The translations under genes and the position numbers were made by a program. Below the pieces are notes generated by a model. That model did not search any database and was not told the origin of the DNA. It saw nothing but the letters and a program-made list of their open reading frames with translations. Below are positions 25,146 through 33,297 of a DNA stretch of 48,320 nt, one piece after another. Source of the stretch: DAOTVX01 sp034436015 (GTDB lineage: Bacteria > Chloroflexota > Anaerolineae > Anaerolineales > Villigracilaceae); contig DAOTWG010000042.1 in the NCBI GenBank assembly GCA_034436015.1, positions 1 through 48,320 of the forward strand, written 5' to 3'. Numbering within the stretch: position 1 is the first letter of the stretch; each line of letters begins with the position of its first letter.

Positions 25146-27491
25146 CTACGGCACGTCCGTCGCATAGTACACCTGATTCCCAACGCACAGGAATAGGCGG
25201 CGTTCCGGGCTAAACGCCAATGCGCTGGCCGGGCTGGTGAATGACTCTTCGACAAAACGCGCCTCGGCGCGAAATTGCCCCTGAAGGAAAAGCCCCTCCG
25301 CCCGAGGGCTAAACCGGTAAATCGCCTGCATGTTCGGATCCAGAAAGTAGAGGGATGGATCCGGCGGGGCGGCGAAGGTCATGGCGGTAAAGGTGGCATC
25401 GTTCAAGGTTGGGCCGGATTTCCGTTGCAGACGATTATCCACCATTATGATCGGATCGCGGCAACGTGTGGGCTGCACATCCAACCGACCGAGCGTACAG
25501 GCTGTGACATGTCCATCCTGGAAAAGGAGATATAGATCATCGCCATTGACAGCCAGATCAATGACCTTCGCCATATCGCGCGGCACCTGTGCGCCGAAGA
25601 ACATAATCGGCAAGGAGGAAAAATCGAGCGACCTACCGCCATAAATCCAGACGGCGCCGGCCGGAGCATCGAGTACATACAGATTCCGGTTATCCATATC
25701 CAGCGTAAACGCCGTCACGGCACGCCAACCAAGTTCCGGAACAGCCAACGGCAATGCACGCGGCGGACGACCTGGCGCACAGTAGAGCAACGTCCCATTG
25801 GCGTCCATTGCCAGCACCGAGGCATTGTAGGCGTTGATTTTCGGCAAAGCGACGATATCGATCAACACGCCTACCGTATAGCCATCGTATGTGGCTGCCT
25901 CGCATTGGAAACTGAGGTCCATTTCATAGCCGTTCTCGGTTTGAAAGGCGCGCAGGACATTCCCACGCGTAGCATTGAGCAGATACAAATCGGTCGCGCT
26001 TGCCGCCATTCGCGTCACCCGCACCGACTTGTCAAGACGGACACGAAGCGCTTCGCGGAAATCGAGACGCACAATGCTATCCAGCGCGTCAAGGCGCGTT
26101 TGCACCTGTTGACGGAGCATCGCCGAATCGGGCGTTTGGCGGCTTTGCTCCGCCTGCTCGACATAGTACAACGCCAGCTCCCATTGGCGCCGCGCCTCCG
26201 TCGGGTCGCCGCTCCGATCGCCGATCTGTAAAGTGGTCACGGCCAGTTGCATGTTTTCTTGATACTGGACAAGGGTACCATACCGAAAATAGATGACCGC
26301 CGCGAGAGTTACAATGACGACAGGTACGGCAACCGCCACAAAAGCCAAGAAGGAAGAGGGCAACGAAGCCTCCTGTCCTTCCACCGCAGGGAGCAGACGC
26401 GGGAGGAAATGGCAAAACGCGGTCTTCAACCGCTCACTTAAGCGGCGACCGCCGCCGACCGCGCGCGCCGCGCCGCGATAGACTGCCCGCGCGCGCGGAC
26501 TCGGCCGGCGGACAACTTCAGAGAGCTCTACCTCGGCGCGCGGTCGGACGAACAGACCGCTAGGAACAGACGGTCGCCGGACAGAGGAGGGCGTTTTTTC
26601 CAGCGACGCCGAAGGAAGAGCAGAGGAAGAGGCCGTTGATGCAGAGGCAAGGGAGGATTTTTCCGGCAACGCTGCCGAAGGCAATTCGACCATAGGAGGT
26701 GTAGCGGAAGGCTGAGATTCCAGCGGTCTTGCTACAGCAGGTGTGCCACGATTCGAAGCAGACACAGACACTTCGTCCCCAGCAGGCACGGCAGCTTCTT
26801 GTCCAGGTTGTAACAGGTGAATTCGCCCTTGGCCATTCTGCGCCTGCACAAGCACAGCATGGAAATCCTCTGTGGAAGAAGAAAGGAGTTTACGGCGCAA
26901 AACCGTTAGAGTCGTCCTACAAGTCTCTGCTCGTAGTAACACTTCCCAGCCCGCCGGCTGCACAGCGCATAAGACTAGCAAATCGCCGGCCTGCAAATCC
27001 AAGCGTGTGAAGGAAAGAGGAGCGTTTTGAGAAAGCCCCAGACCGTGACCGGCTGTCTGCGCCCCATAAACATGGCCTGTCTCCTCCAGTCCCAGATGGA
27101 ACGCATGAACAGGCCCAACGAGCGCCAGAATCAATTGTTTGTCGCGCAGCACGGCCATCATCAGGCGACCAACGATCGGACGGCTCTTCCCAGCGGCCGC
27201 CAGATTGCGCTCGAGCAAGATTCGGTTGAGATCGTCCACCGCCGCGCGCAAGGCAGAGGTCAACGCGCCGCCCGTGCGGTAGAAGCATTGTCCCAAGCGC
27301 GCTGTCCATTGCGTGTACTCATTGGCCGAGACGTTGCCGGAAAGCGTCAGGTAAATGAGAAGAGTCTCATCCGCACGTCCACGCGCCGCCCTTCGTGGTG
27401 GCGCCAGCGCCATCAGGCCAGGCAGAGCCAATGTTTCCTGTCCATGAACGCGAGCAAAGGGAAAGCAATTCAAGTCAAGGGAAGCGAACAC
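25146..27491 (-). CDS. Degenerate PPM-phosphatase-like / membrane anchor / beta-propeller protein
   Basis: A 781-residue three-part protein. Residues 1-215 look like a PPM (PP2C) fold, with predicted strand-rich blocks LTSALRAAVDDLNRILLERN and LALVGPVHAFHLG. The GDSR-like step where PP2C enzymes carry a metal-binding Asp reads GPVH, so catalysis is doubtful. A Ser/Pro/Ala linker (about 235-330) and a basic segment lead to one membrane helix (FLAFVAVAVPVVIVTLAAVIYF, about 385-407) and a short coiled-coil-like stretch. The rest is propeller-like (repeats such as NRNLYVLDAPAG and GDDLYLLFQDG). I use the GTG at 27491; the -10 lies 6 nt before it, implying a leaderless message. It heads a two-gene operon. 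Function unknown, possibly sensing. Confidence 0.7.
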   Translation of the reverse strand: MFASLDLNCFPFARVHGQETLALPGLMALAPPRRAARGRADETLLIYLTLSGNVSANEYTQWTARLGQCFYRTGGALTSALRAAVDDLNRILLERNLAAAGKSRPIVGRLMMAVLRDKQLILALVGPVHAFHLGLEETGHVYGAQTAGHGLGLSQNAPLSFTRLDLQAGDLLVLCAVQPAGWEVLLRAETCRTTLTVLRRKLLSSSTEDFHAVLVQAQNGQGRIHLLQPGQEAAVPAGDEVSVSASNRGTPAVARPLESQPSATPPMVELPSAALPEKSSLASASTASSSALPSASLEKTPSSVRRPSVPSGLFVRPRAEVELSEVVRRPSPRARAVYRGAARAVGGGRRLSERLKTAFCHFLPRLLPAVEGQEASLPSSFLAFVAVAVPVVIVTLAAVIYFRYGTLVQYQENMQLAVTTLQIGDRSGDPTEARRQWELALYYVEQAEQSRQTPDSAMLRQQVQTRLDALDSIVRLDFREALRVRLDKSVRVTRMAASATDLYLLNATRGNVLRAFQTENGYEMDLSFQCEAATYDGYTVGVLIDIVALPKINAYNASVLAMDANGTLLYCAPGRPPRALPLAVPELGWRAVTAFTLDMDNRNLYVLDAPAGAVWIYGGRSLDFSSLPIMFFGAQVPRDMAKVIDLAVNGDDLYLLFQDGHVTACTLGRLDVQPTRCRDPIIMVDNRLQRKSGPTLNDATFTAMTFAAPPDPSLYFLDPNMQAIYRFSPRAEGLFLQGQFRAEARFVEESFTSPASALAFSPERRLFLCVGNQVYYATDVP

Positions 27492-27497
27492 GGTTTC

Positions 27498-27527
27498 ATT
27501 ATACGGTAAAATTCACCCTGTCATCAA
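27498..27527 (-). promoter_or_regulatory. Promoter of the propeller protein, probably leaderless
   Basis: Reading the minus strand: -35 TTGATG (27527-27522), 18-nt spacer, -10 TATAAT (27503-27498), then 6 nt to the GTG at 27491. The transcription start would fall on the start codon, and no ribosome binding site fits between. Confidence 0.6.
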
Positions 27528-27548
27528 CCTTAACGGGAATATGCGTTT

Positions 27549-28580
27549 ATGGAACTGACCCTCTACCGCGAATTCCCCGCCTCGCCATCCCTGGCCGCAG
27601 AATGGAATGCGCTGCTTGCAGAAAGCGAACCGGTTACGCCATTCTTGCGTTACGAATACCTGCGCGCCTGGTGGCAGGGGCGCGGCGGCGGAGAATGGCC
27701 GCAGGCCGAATTGGCCATCGTGTTGGCGCGTCGGGACGGACGGCTGGTTGGAGTTGCCCCGCTCTTTCAGGCATGCAATGGACAAAATGAGGAAGCGTTG
27801 TTCCTCCTCGGCAGCGCGGCTATCTCCGACTACCTGGATGTTCTCTCAAGACCAACAGAGCGTGCAGACTTTCTGACCGCCTTGCTCGATTTCCTGATCA
27901 CATCTGCTGCTGAGATCCCCCCCTGGCGCGTCCTGGATTGGAACAACCTGCTTGAAAATTCACCCACTATTCCTCTGTTACGCGCGGAAGCACAGAAACG
28001 CGGCTGGCACTTCGAGGTTCAGAAGACCAACCACGCGCCACGTGTGCCGTTGCCGGGCGATTTCGACGCCTATCTTGCCAGCCTGGATAAAAAGCAGCGT
28101 CACGAGATTCGTCGCAAAATGCGTCGCGCTCTAGCAAGCGGACAAAACGTCCGCTGGTATATCGTCCACGACTCGGCCACACTCGAAGCCGAAAGCGAAG
28201 CCTTCCTGAACCTGATGGCACAAAACGCCGCCAAAGCCGCCTTCCTGACCCAAGCCATGCGCGAACAGATGCGCCTCATCTTGCGCGCCGCCTATCACGG
28301 CGGATGGCTGCAACTGGCTTTTCTAGAAGTGGATGGACGGAAGGCCGCTGCCTACCTGAACTTTGATTACGCCAACCGAATCTGGGTTTACAACTCCGGC
28401 CTTGATCCGGCTTTTCACGATCTTTCCCCAGGTTGGGTATTGCTTGCCCATTTACTGAAATGGGCAAACGAAAATGGGCGGCAAGAGTTCGACTTCATGC
28501 GCGGCAATGAAGAATACAAGTATCGTTTTGGGGGCGTGGACCGATTGGTAATGAGAGCCAGAATAATACGGTCAGCATAG
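27549..28580 (+). CDS. GNAT-fold acetyltransferase-like protein (CelD/BcsL, Acetyltransf_6 type)
   Basis: A 343-residue protein with the layout of FemAB/CelD-like double-GNAT proteins. There is a degenerate N-terminal half (GVAPLFQAC typical of beta-strand 4), a basic block DKKQRHEIRRKMRRA at about 183-197, and a C-terminal acyl-CoA domain with KAAAYLNFDYANRIWVYNSG and ending EFDFMRGNEEYKYRFG. This ending is typical of the family. Members act in polysaccharide or cell-wall related acylation or aminoacylation; the substrate here is unknown. The ATG at 27549 has only a weak site (GGGAAT). It is divergent from the propeller gene over 57 bp. Confidence 0.78.
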   Translation: MELTLYREFPASPSLAAEWNALLAESEPVTPFLRYEYLRAWWQGRGGGEWPQAELAIVLARRDGRLVGVAPLFQACNGQNEEALFLLGSAAISDYLDVLSRPTERADFLTALLDFLITSAAEIPPWRVLDWNNLLENSPTIPLLRAEAQKRGWHFEVQKTNHAPRVPLPGDFDAYLASLDKKQRHEIRRKMRRALASGQNVRWYIVHDSATLEAESEAFLNLMAQNAAKAAFLTQAMREQMRLILRAAYHGGWLQLAFLEVDGRKAAAYLNFDYANRIWVYNSGLDPAFHDLSPGWVLLAHLLKWANENGRQEFDFMRGNEEYKYRFGGVDRLVMRARIIRSA

Positions 28581-28727
28581 CACCCAGTTACTAACCAAAC
28601 GAAAAACCCGCCTCACCGCGTAGAGAAGCACCTGTGTCCCGTCTCATGTTCCTGTTCCAAGAGCTCAGATAGCGGCAAGCGGCTGTCAAATTACCAACGA
28701 GAAGGTAGAATAGTCTTGGAGAGTAGG

Positions 28728-29490
28728 ATGACTTTCGATAGAACGTCTTATCACCAATTTATTAAGCTCCTCCACGAACACCCGGAATGGCGGGCCGAGG
28801 CGCGCCAACTGGTGCTCAGTGAAGAGATCCTTACCTTATCGCAATTGATGCGAACTTGTCCGCGACCATCCAAGAATTGGTCGAAGCCCAGCGGCGCGGC
28901 GAAGAACGCCTGAACCGCCTGGAAACCATCGTGGCAGAATTGGCCGAAGCCCAGCGGCGTAGCGAAGAACGCCTAAACCGCCTGAAAACCATTGTAGCAG
29001 AATTGGCCAAAGCCCAGAAGCGCACCGAACAACGCGTCGAGTCGCTAGCCCTAGAGTTGCAGAAGACGCGGAGTGAAGTAGCCGGCCTAGCCGCCATTAT
29101 CGGTTCTGCGGTAAGAAGAAGTCGGCAGCGTGGCAGAGGCAATTCTGCGTCGCAAGGGATATCACCTGTTGCAGGAGGCTATTGAATTGCGCTGGAACGG
29201 TGAAGTAGACATCGTACTGCCTGTCACAGATCAGCAAGGCCGCCAATTGTGCGTCGTCGTCGAAGCCAAGGCCCGGCTAAGCCGGCGCGACGTCCAAGCC
29301 TGGGCGCAACGCATTGCGCTCGGAAGGATGGCAGAAGCGACTCGCCGAGGCCGGATACCCGGGGCCTTGCCTGGTATATATGTACGCGATGCGCGCGGAT
29401 GCAGGTGCACGCGATGCCATCGCCGAAGCCGGCACCGGGTTGCTGAAGAGCGAGGGGGAAGTCATCGCCCCGGCAGGAGAAATGGGCTAG
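28728..29490 (+). pseudogene. Coiled-coil / PD-(D/E)XK-like protein broken by three indels
   Basis: Four consecutive frame segments together read as one protein. Segment 1, from the ATG at 28728 (GGAG upstream), reads MTFDRTSYHQFIKLLHEHPE. Segment 2, from about 28840, is a coiled coil with ELVEAQRRGEERLNRL repeats and then GLAAIIGSAV. Segment 3, from about 29112, carries VGSVAEAILRRKGYHLLQE and a nuclease-like core ELRWNGEVDIVLPV...CVVVEAKARLS. Segment 4, from about 29310, reads RSEGWQKRLAEAGYPGPCLV and ends at the TAG 29488-29490. Removing one A near 29110 restores ...SAVEEVGSVAEA.... The E-x(n)-D-x(n)-EAK pattern fits the PD-(D/E)XK-like domain of a family common in Chloroflexota and Cyanobacteria. 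It is inactive as written. Confidence 0.8.
28883..29008 (+). repeat. 63-bp tandem repeat in the coiled-coil segment
   Basis: Two adjacent 63-bp copies (28883-28945 and 28946-29008) differ at only a few bases. Each encodes EAQRR[GS]EERLNRL[EK]TIVAELA, three heptads. A third, more diverged copy begins at 29009. They lie inside the pseudogene. Confidence 0.85.
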
Positions 29491-29520
29491 CAAAAAAGCA
29501 CAAGCTGCGGCAACAGTCCT

Positions 29521-30975
29521 TTAGCGAGTGCGCCGCTTGGCCTCCTGCCAGAGCGCTTCCATTTCTTCTAGCGTCATGTCCCGTAGGTGTTTTCCTTGCT
29601 GGCGCGCGCTCTGCTCCACGAAGGCAAAACGGATACGGAAACGTTGATTGGCCGCGCGCAACGCCGACTCAGCGTCGACCTTTTTCCAGCGCGCCAGATT
29701 GACCAATGCGAAGAGCAGATCGCCCAGTTCCGCTGTCAGACGCTCGCTATCGCTCGCCGTCTTGATTTCCCCTATCTCCTCTACGATCTTTTCCAGCACC
29801 CCTTCCGCAGTTGGCCAGTCAAAGCCTACGCGCGCGGCGCGCTCCTGATATTCCTGTGCCTGCGCCAGCGCCGGCAGGGCGATCGGCACGCCATCCAACA
29901 CCCCTTTCTCAGACCGATCGTCGGCGCGACGTTCGGCGTCTTTTAACCGCTCCCAATTCTGCAACACTCCCAGCATGCCATCCACCTGGAGATTACCAAA
30001 CACGTGGGGGTGACGGTGGATAATCTTCGCGCGCGCCTTCCGCAACACGTCCGCCATGCCGAACTCGCCCTCCTCACTGGCGATTTGCGCGTGAAGCACG
30101 ATCTGCAAGAGTACATCACCGAACTCCTCCGCCATCTTATCCGCATCCCCGCTATCCAGAGCTGCCAGCGCCTCATAGGTTTCTTCCAACAGATGTGGAC
30201 GGAGACTCGCGTGCGTCTGCTCGCGATCCCAGGGACAACCATCTGGCGCTCGCAGGCGCGCGATCACCTCCTGAAACGCCTCAAACGAGGTCCCTTCTCC
30301 CAAAGGAGGGACATACAAAGCCGTCAAAAGGCCGATCTGCTCCGAGCGGTCAACCTCATACAGAGATAAATTCTCCACGCGTTCCAGCGGCGTGCCCGCT
30401 GCATGGACCAAGCGCACTGGGTGCTCGTCCGGATAAACCGCGTTGAGCGTCATCTTGACCTCGGCAGCAATCTGACGCGAATATATCTGCGCCACAATGG
30501 CCGGCATATCCGGCGGAAAAGAGGGAACGCGCGAGTCGGCCAGCTCTAGAGCATCCACCAGAGCACAACGTGGATAGGGGTCAAGGCCCAACGCGGCGCA
30601 GAGCGGCTCCAGGAAAGAAACACCGTTGACGATGCGCAACGGCATGACCGCCTCGCGTGCCCGACGTGCGATTTCCAGCGTCGTCGCTTCGGCCATGAAG
30701 GGATCGCCCGGCACTGCATAGATCACCCCCTGGGGACGCCGTCCCAACTCCATCACGCGCTCCACGATACAGCCGTATACCGAAGCAAAATCCGCGCTCC
30801 CTTCGTAAAGGTCATCAAAGGAAAAGACCCTTAAACTGGAAGGGAACGCGGATACCGTTGGATGTTGGGCCGTGCGGAGCCAGATTTCAGAGGCCGAAAG
30901 CAAAACCTCCCACGCCTCACGGGTCAATTTCGCCGCATCGCCCGGCCCCAGTCCCAACAGCGTAATCTCGGCCAT
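29521..30975 (-). CDS. mazG: Nucleoside triphosphate pyrophosphohydrolase MazG with N-terminal tetrapyrrole-methylase domain
   Basis: A 484-residue fusion like B. subtilis YabN. The N-terminal ~210 residues form a SAM-dependent methylase-like domain (ITLLGLGPGD, YAVPGDPFMAE). The remainder holds two MazG units: GCPWDREQTHASLRPHLLEE with the metal-binding EExxE...EExxD pattern, and a second with KIVEEIGEIKTA...ELGD. MazG enzymes hydrolyse NTPs or dNTPs to monophosphates and pyrophosphate, cleaning nucleotide pools. The ATG at 30975 has no clear ribosome binding site. It sits 57 bp after rpsI and may share that transcript. It converges on the pseudogene at 28728-29490. Confidence 0.95.
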   Translation of the reverse strand: MAEITLLGLGPGDAAKLTREAWEVLLSASEIWLRTAQHPTVSAFPSSLRVFSFDDLYEGSADFASVYGCIVERVMELGRRPQGVIYAVPGDPFMAEATTLEIARRAREAVMPLRIVNGVSFLEPLCAALGLDPYPRCALVDALELADSRVPSFPPDMPAIVAQIYSRQIAAEVKMTLNAVYPDEHPVRLVHAAGTPLERVENLSLYEVDRSEQIGLLTALYVPPLGEGTSFEAFQEVIARLRAPDGCPWDREQTHASLRPHLLEETYEALAALDSGDADKMAEEFGDVLLQIVLHAQIASEEGEFGMADVLRKARAKIIHRHPHVFGNLQVDGMLGVLQNWERLKDAERRADDRSEKGVLDGVPIALPALAQAQEYQERAARVGFDWPTAEGVLEKIVEEIGEIKTASDSERLTAELGDLLFALVNLARWKKVDAESALRAANQRFRIRFAFVEQSARQQGKHLRDMTLEEMEALWQEAKRRTR

Positions 30976-31032
30976 GGTGGTACGCTTCGCATTTCACGCG
31001 CCACGCGCGGCATCCTGGACTCTGACCAGGTC

Positions 31033-31428
31033 TCACCGCTTGGTGTACGTGGGCGCCTTGCGCGCACGCTTGAGACCGGGTTTCTTGCGTTCCTTCTCGC
31101 GCGCATCGCGCGTCAGCAACCCGTGTTGCCGTAACAACGACCGCCAGTCCGAATTCACTTGGAGCAAAGCGCGCGCCAACCCCAGGCGAACCGAATCCGC
31201 CTGACCGGTTACACCACCACCCTTGACCACCACAGAGACATCATAGGCGCTCGGCTCCTGCCCGACAGCCCGAAAGACATACAAAATCGTATCTAGATCG
31301 CCAAGGCGAGTGAAATAAGCGGAGGCTTCTTTCTCGTTAACAACAAATTTGCCCGTACCGCTCATCAAGCGTACGCGCGCTACGCTTTCTTTACGTCGTC
31401 CAACGCCCTCATAGTATTGCACCGACAT
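31033..31428 (-). CDS. rpsI: 30S ribosomal protein S9
   Basis: A 131-residue small-subunit protein whose basic C-terminal tail reaches the P-site tRNA. Signatures: YYEGVGRRKESVARVRL at the start, VKGGGVTGQADSVRLGLARAL in the middle, and an ending RARKAPTYTKR, the conserved K-R terminus. The ATG at 31428 follows GGAAGGATGCT. It is paired with rplM 75 bp upstream, the usual L13-S9 couple, here attached to the end of the alpha operon. Confidence 0.97.
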   Translation of the reverse strand: MSVQYYEGVGRRKESVARVRLMSGTGKFVVNEKEASAYFTRLGDLDTILYVFRAVGQEPSAYDVSVVVKGGGVTGQADSVRLGLARALLQVNSDWRSLLRQHGLLTRDAREKERKKPGLKRARKAPTYTKR

Positions 31429-31503
31429 AGCATCCTTCCTGTTCGCAAATTCCTCAAAAATATCGCGTCATCTCCTTGCACGAAGCAAGGGGAGCATCTT
31501 GCC

Positions 31504-31944
31504 CTATACCGGCTGCGGATTCTGCGCGCTGTGCGGATGCTCCGCTCCGCCATATACCTTCAGCCGCTTGAGCAGGTGACGCCCCATGCGGTTATGTGGC
31601 AACATGCCCCATACCGCGTGGCGAATCACGCGGTCAGGATGATCGCGCAATTGGTCGCGCAATGTAATCACCTTTAACCCGCCAGGATAACCCGAGTGGC
31701 GATAATACTTCTTCTCGGTCAACTTGTTGCTGGTTTTCGTGCCGGTGACGGTTACCCTCGCAGCATTGATAACCACCACGTAATCGCCAACCTTGACGCC
31801 GGGCGTAAAGGAAGCCTTATGTTTGCCCAGCAGCAAGGTGGCAATTTTGGTCGCCAGGCGTCCCAGAGTTTGACCGCTAGCATCCACCAGCAACCATCGC
31901 GGTTGAAGTTCTGAGGCTTTCGGATAATAGGTTTTGTGCACCAT
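31504..31944 (-). CDS. rplM: 50S ribosomal protein L13
   Basis: A 146-residue early-assembly protein of the large subunit. Signatures: KTYYPKASELQPRWLLVDA, LGRLATKIATLLLGKHK, DYVVVINAARVTVTG, and the C-terminal WGMLPHNRMGRHLLKRLKVY. I use the ATG at 31944, with GGAG 5 nt upstream; a 13-residue longer frame lacks a site. It follows truA by 57 bp and precedes rpsI. Confidence 0.97.
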   Translation of the reverse strand: MVHKTYYPKASELQPRWLLVDASGQTLGRLATKIATLLLGKHKASFTPGVKVGDYVVVINAARVTVTGTKTSNKLTEKKYYRHSGYPGGLKVITLRDQLRDHPDRVIRHAVWGMLPHNRMGRHLLKRLKVYGGAEHPHSAQNPQPV

Positions 31945-32001
31945 CGTTTCTCCAAAAAGACAAGTGAACTTTCCAAGTTGCACACGAAGTGTCTTCGTGT
32001 C

Positions 32002-32745
32002 TTACTTGTAACGGACCGCCACCAACATCAGACCATTCGGCGGAGCCAGTCCAGCCGGTAGAGATGTTTGTTTTTGCAAGGCGTCGGCCAGGGCTTCCAC
32101 GGTCAGCTTGCCCTGTCCAGCTGCCACCTGCACGTACACAAGCCGCCGCACCATGCGATAGAGGAACGCATCTGCCTCAATCTCGAACGTCCATCCATCG
32201 CCCTGCCGCCGCCAGTGAGCAACACGAACCGTGCGCAGTGTATGGCCGCCCGGCCGCGGCGCGCTGCCAAACGCGGCAAAGTCATGTGTTCCAGGCCACA
32301 AGACTGCTAACGGACGCAGGTCGCCAACCGGCGGCCAAACTCGCCAGGCGTACCGTTCGCGCAGGGGGTCACGCGTCTCGGCGCAGAAGAGACGGTAACA
32401 GTAACGTCGCGCAACAGCCCAAAAGCGCGGATGAAAATCCGGCGGCGCCTCGATGACTTGCCTAACTGCCATATCCGACGGCAAAAGCGCGTTGAGCGCC
32501 CGTTGCAGCGTCCGCGCGTCATGTCGCCAGTCCAGGTCAAACGCCGCCACCTGACCGCTGGCATGTACGCCGCGATCGGTGCGCCCGGCTAGAAGAACGG
32601 ATTTTCCTCGCCAGCCGAGGGCCTGCAACGCTGCTTCTAGTTCGCCCTGCACCGTCCGCCCACCCTGGCGTCCGCGCGCAGCCTGGCGCTGGCTTCCCTG
32701 AAAATCGCTGCCGTCGTAGGCAAGAACAATCCGGTAACGCGCCAT
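32002..32745 (-). CDS. truA: tRNA pseudouridine(38-40) synthase TruA
   Basis: A 247-residue enzyme that converts U38-U40 of the tRNA anticodon stem to pseudouridine. The catalytic Asp is in AGRTDRGVHASGQ; other family marks are YRIVLAYDGSDFQGSQ, ALNALLPSDM, and FLYRMVRRLV near the C-terminus. The ATG at 32745 gives the usual N-terminus MARYRI but has a poor ribosome binding site. An in-frame GTG 30 bp earlier is an alternative. It lies 63 bp after rplQ, the common truA position after the alpha operon. Confidence 0.95.
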   Translation of the reverse strand: MARYRIVLAYDGSDFQGSQRQAARGRQGGRTVQGELEAALQALGWRGKSVLLAGRTDRGVHASGQVAAFDLDWRHDARTLQRALNALLPSDMAVRQVIEAPPDFHPRFWAVARRYCYRLFCAETRDPLRERYAWRVWPPVGDLRPLAVLWPGTHDFAAFGSAPRPGGHTLRTVRVAHWRRQGDGWTFEIEADAFLYRMVRRLVYVQVAAGQGKLTVEALADALQKQTSLPAGLAPPNGLMLVAVRYK

Positions 32746-32808
32746 AAAGGGCAACCAGGCGGCCGGGAAATCCACCCAGTGGATTGCCCGGCCCCCTTAC
32801 CCAAACGC

Positions 32809-33189
32809 TCACTCCTCCACGAGTTCCAGCAAGACCATTGTGGCCCGATCGCCAAGACGGGGAGCGAGTTTCAAGACTCGCGTGTATCCGCCATTGCGCG
32901 CGGCCAAGCGCGGGCCAATCTCATCGAACAACTTGCGTACGACTTCTGGAGCACCACCCAACCGCGCCGCGACCAAGCGACGCGCGGCGACCTTTTCCGT
33001 ATCGCTCGCCTCGCGCACGCGGCGAGCGATCGTGATCAGCCGCTCCGCCTCGCCGCGAATTGCGGCTGCCTTTGCCTCCGTCGTGCGAATCCGCTCGTGA
33101 AGGAACAACTGTCGGATAAGCGTGCGTCTCAAGGCAAGACGCGCGCCTGAGGAACGTCCTAACTTATAACCGGCAACTCGATGACGCAT
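32809..33189 (-). CDS. rplQ: 50S ribosomal protein L17
   Basis: A 126-residue large-subunit protein at the peptide exit region. It begins MRHRVAGYKLGRSSGARLAL and carries LIRQLFLHERIRTTEAKAA and GGYTRVLKLAPRLGDRATM, all L17 signatures. AAGGAG lies about 9 nt before the ATG. The 108 bp separating it from rpoA is longer than elsewhere in the block, and I see no promoter there. Confidence 0.97.
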   Translation of the reverse strand: MRHRVAGYKLGRSSGARLALRRTLIRQLFLHERIRTTEAKAAAIRGEAERLITIARRVREASDTEKVAARRLVAARLGGAPEVVRKLFDEIGPRLAARNGGYTRVLKLAPRLGDRATMVLLELVEE

Positions 33190-33297
33190 GTTCTCGTGCT
33201 CCTTGCCCGGCGTGGCCCAACCCGCCGCCGAAAAATACTGGATACGTTCACCGAAGGCTCAAGGACACCCTTGCTCGCCTGCGCATACCGCCTTCCT

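Noticed and set aside
28883..29008. Short tandem repeats as a possible CRISPR array
   Set aside because: The two 63-bp copies are directly adjacent without spacers and encode coiled-coil heptads.
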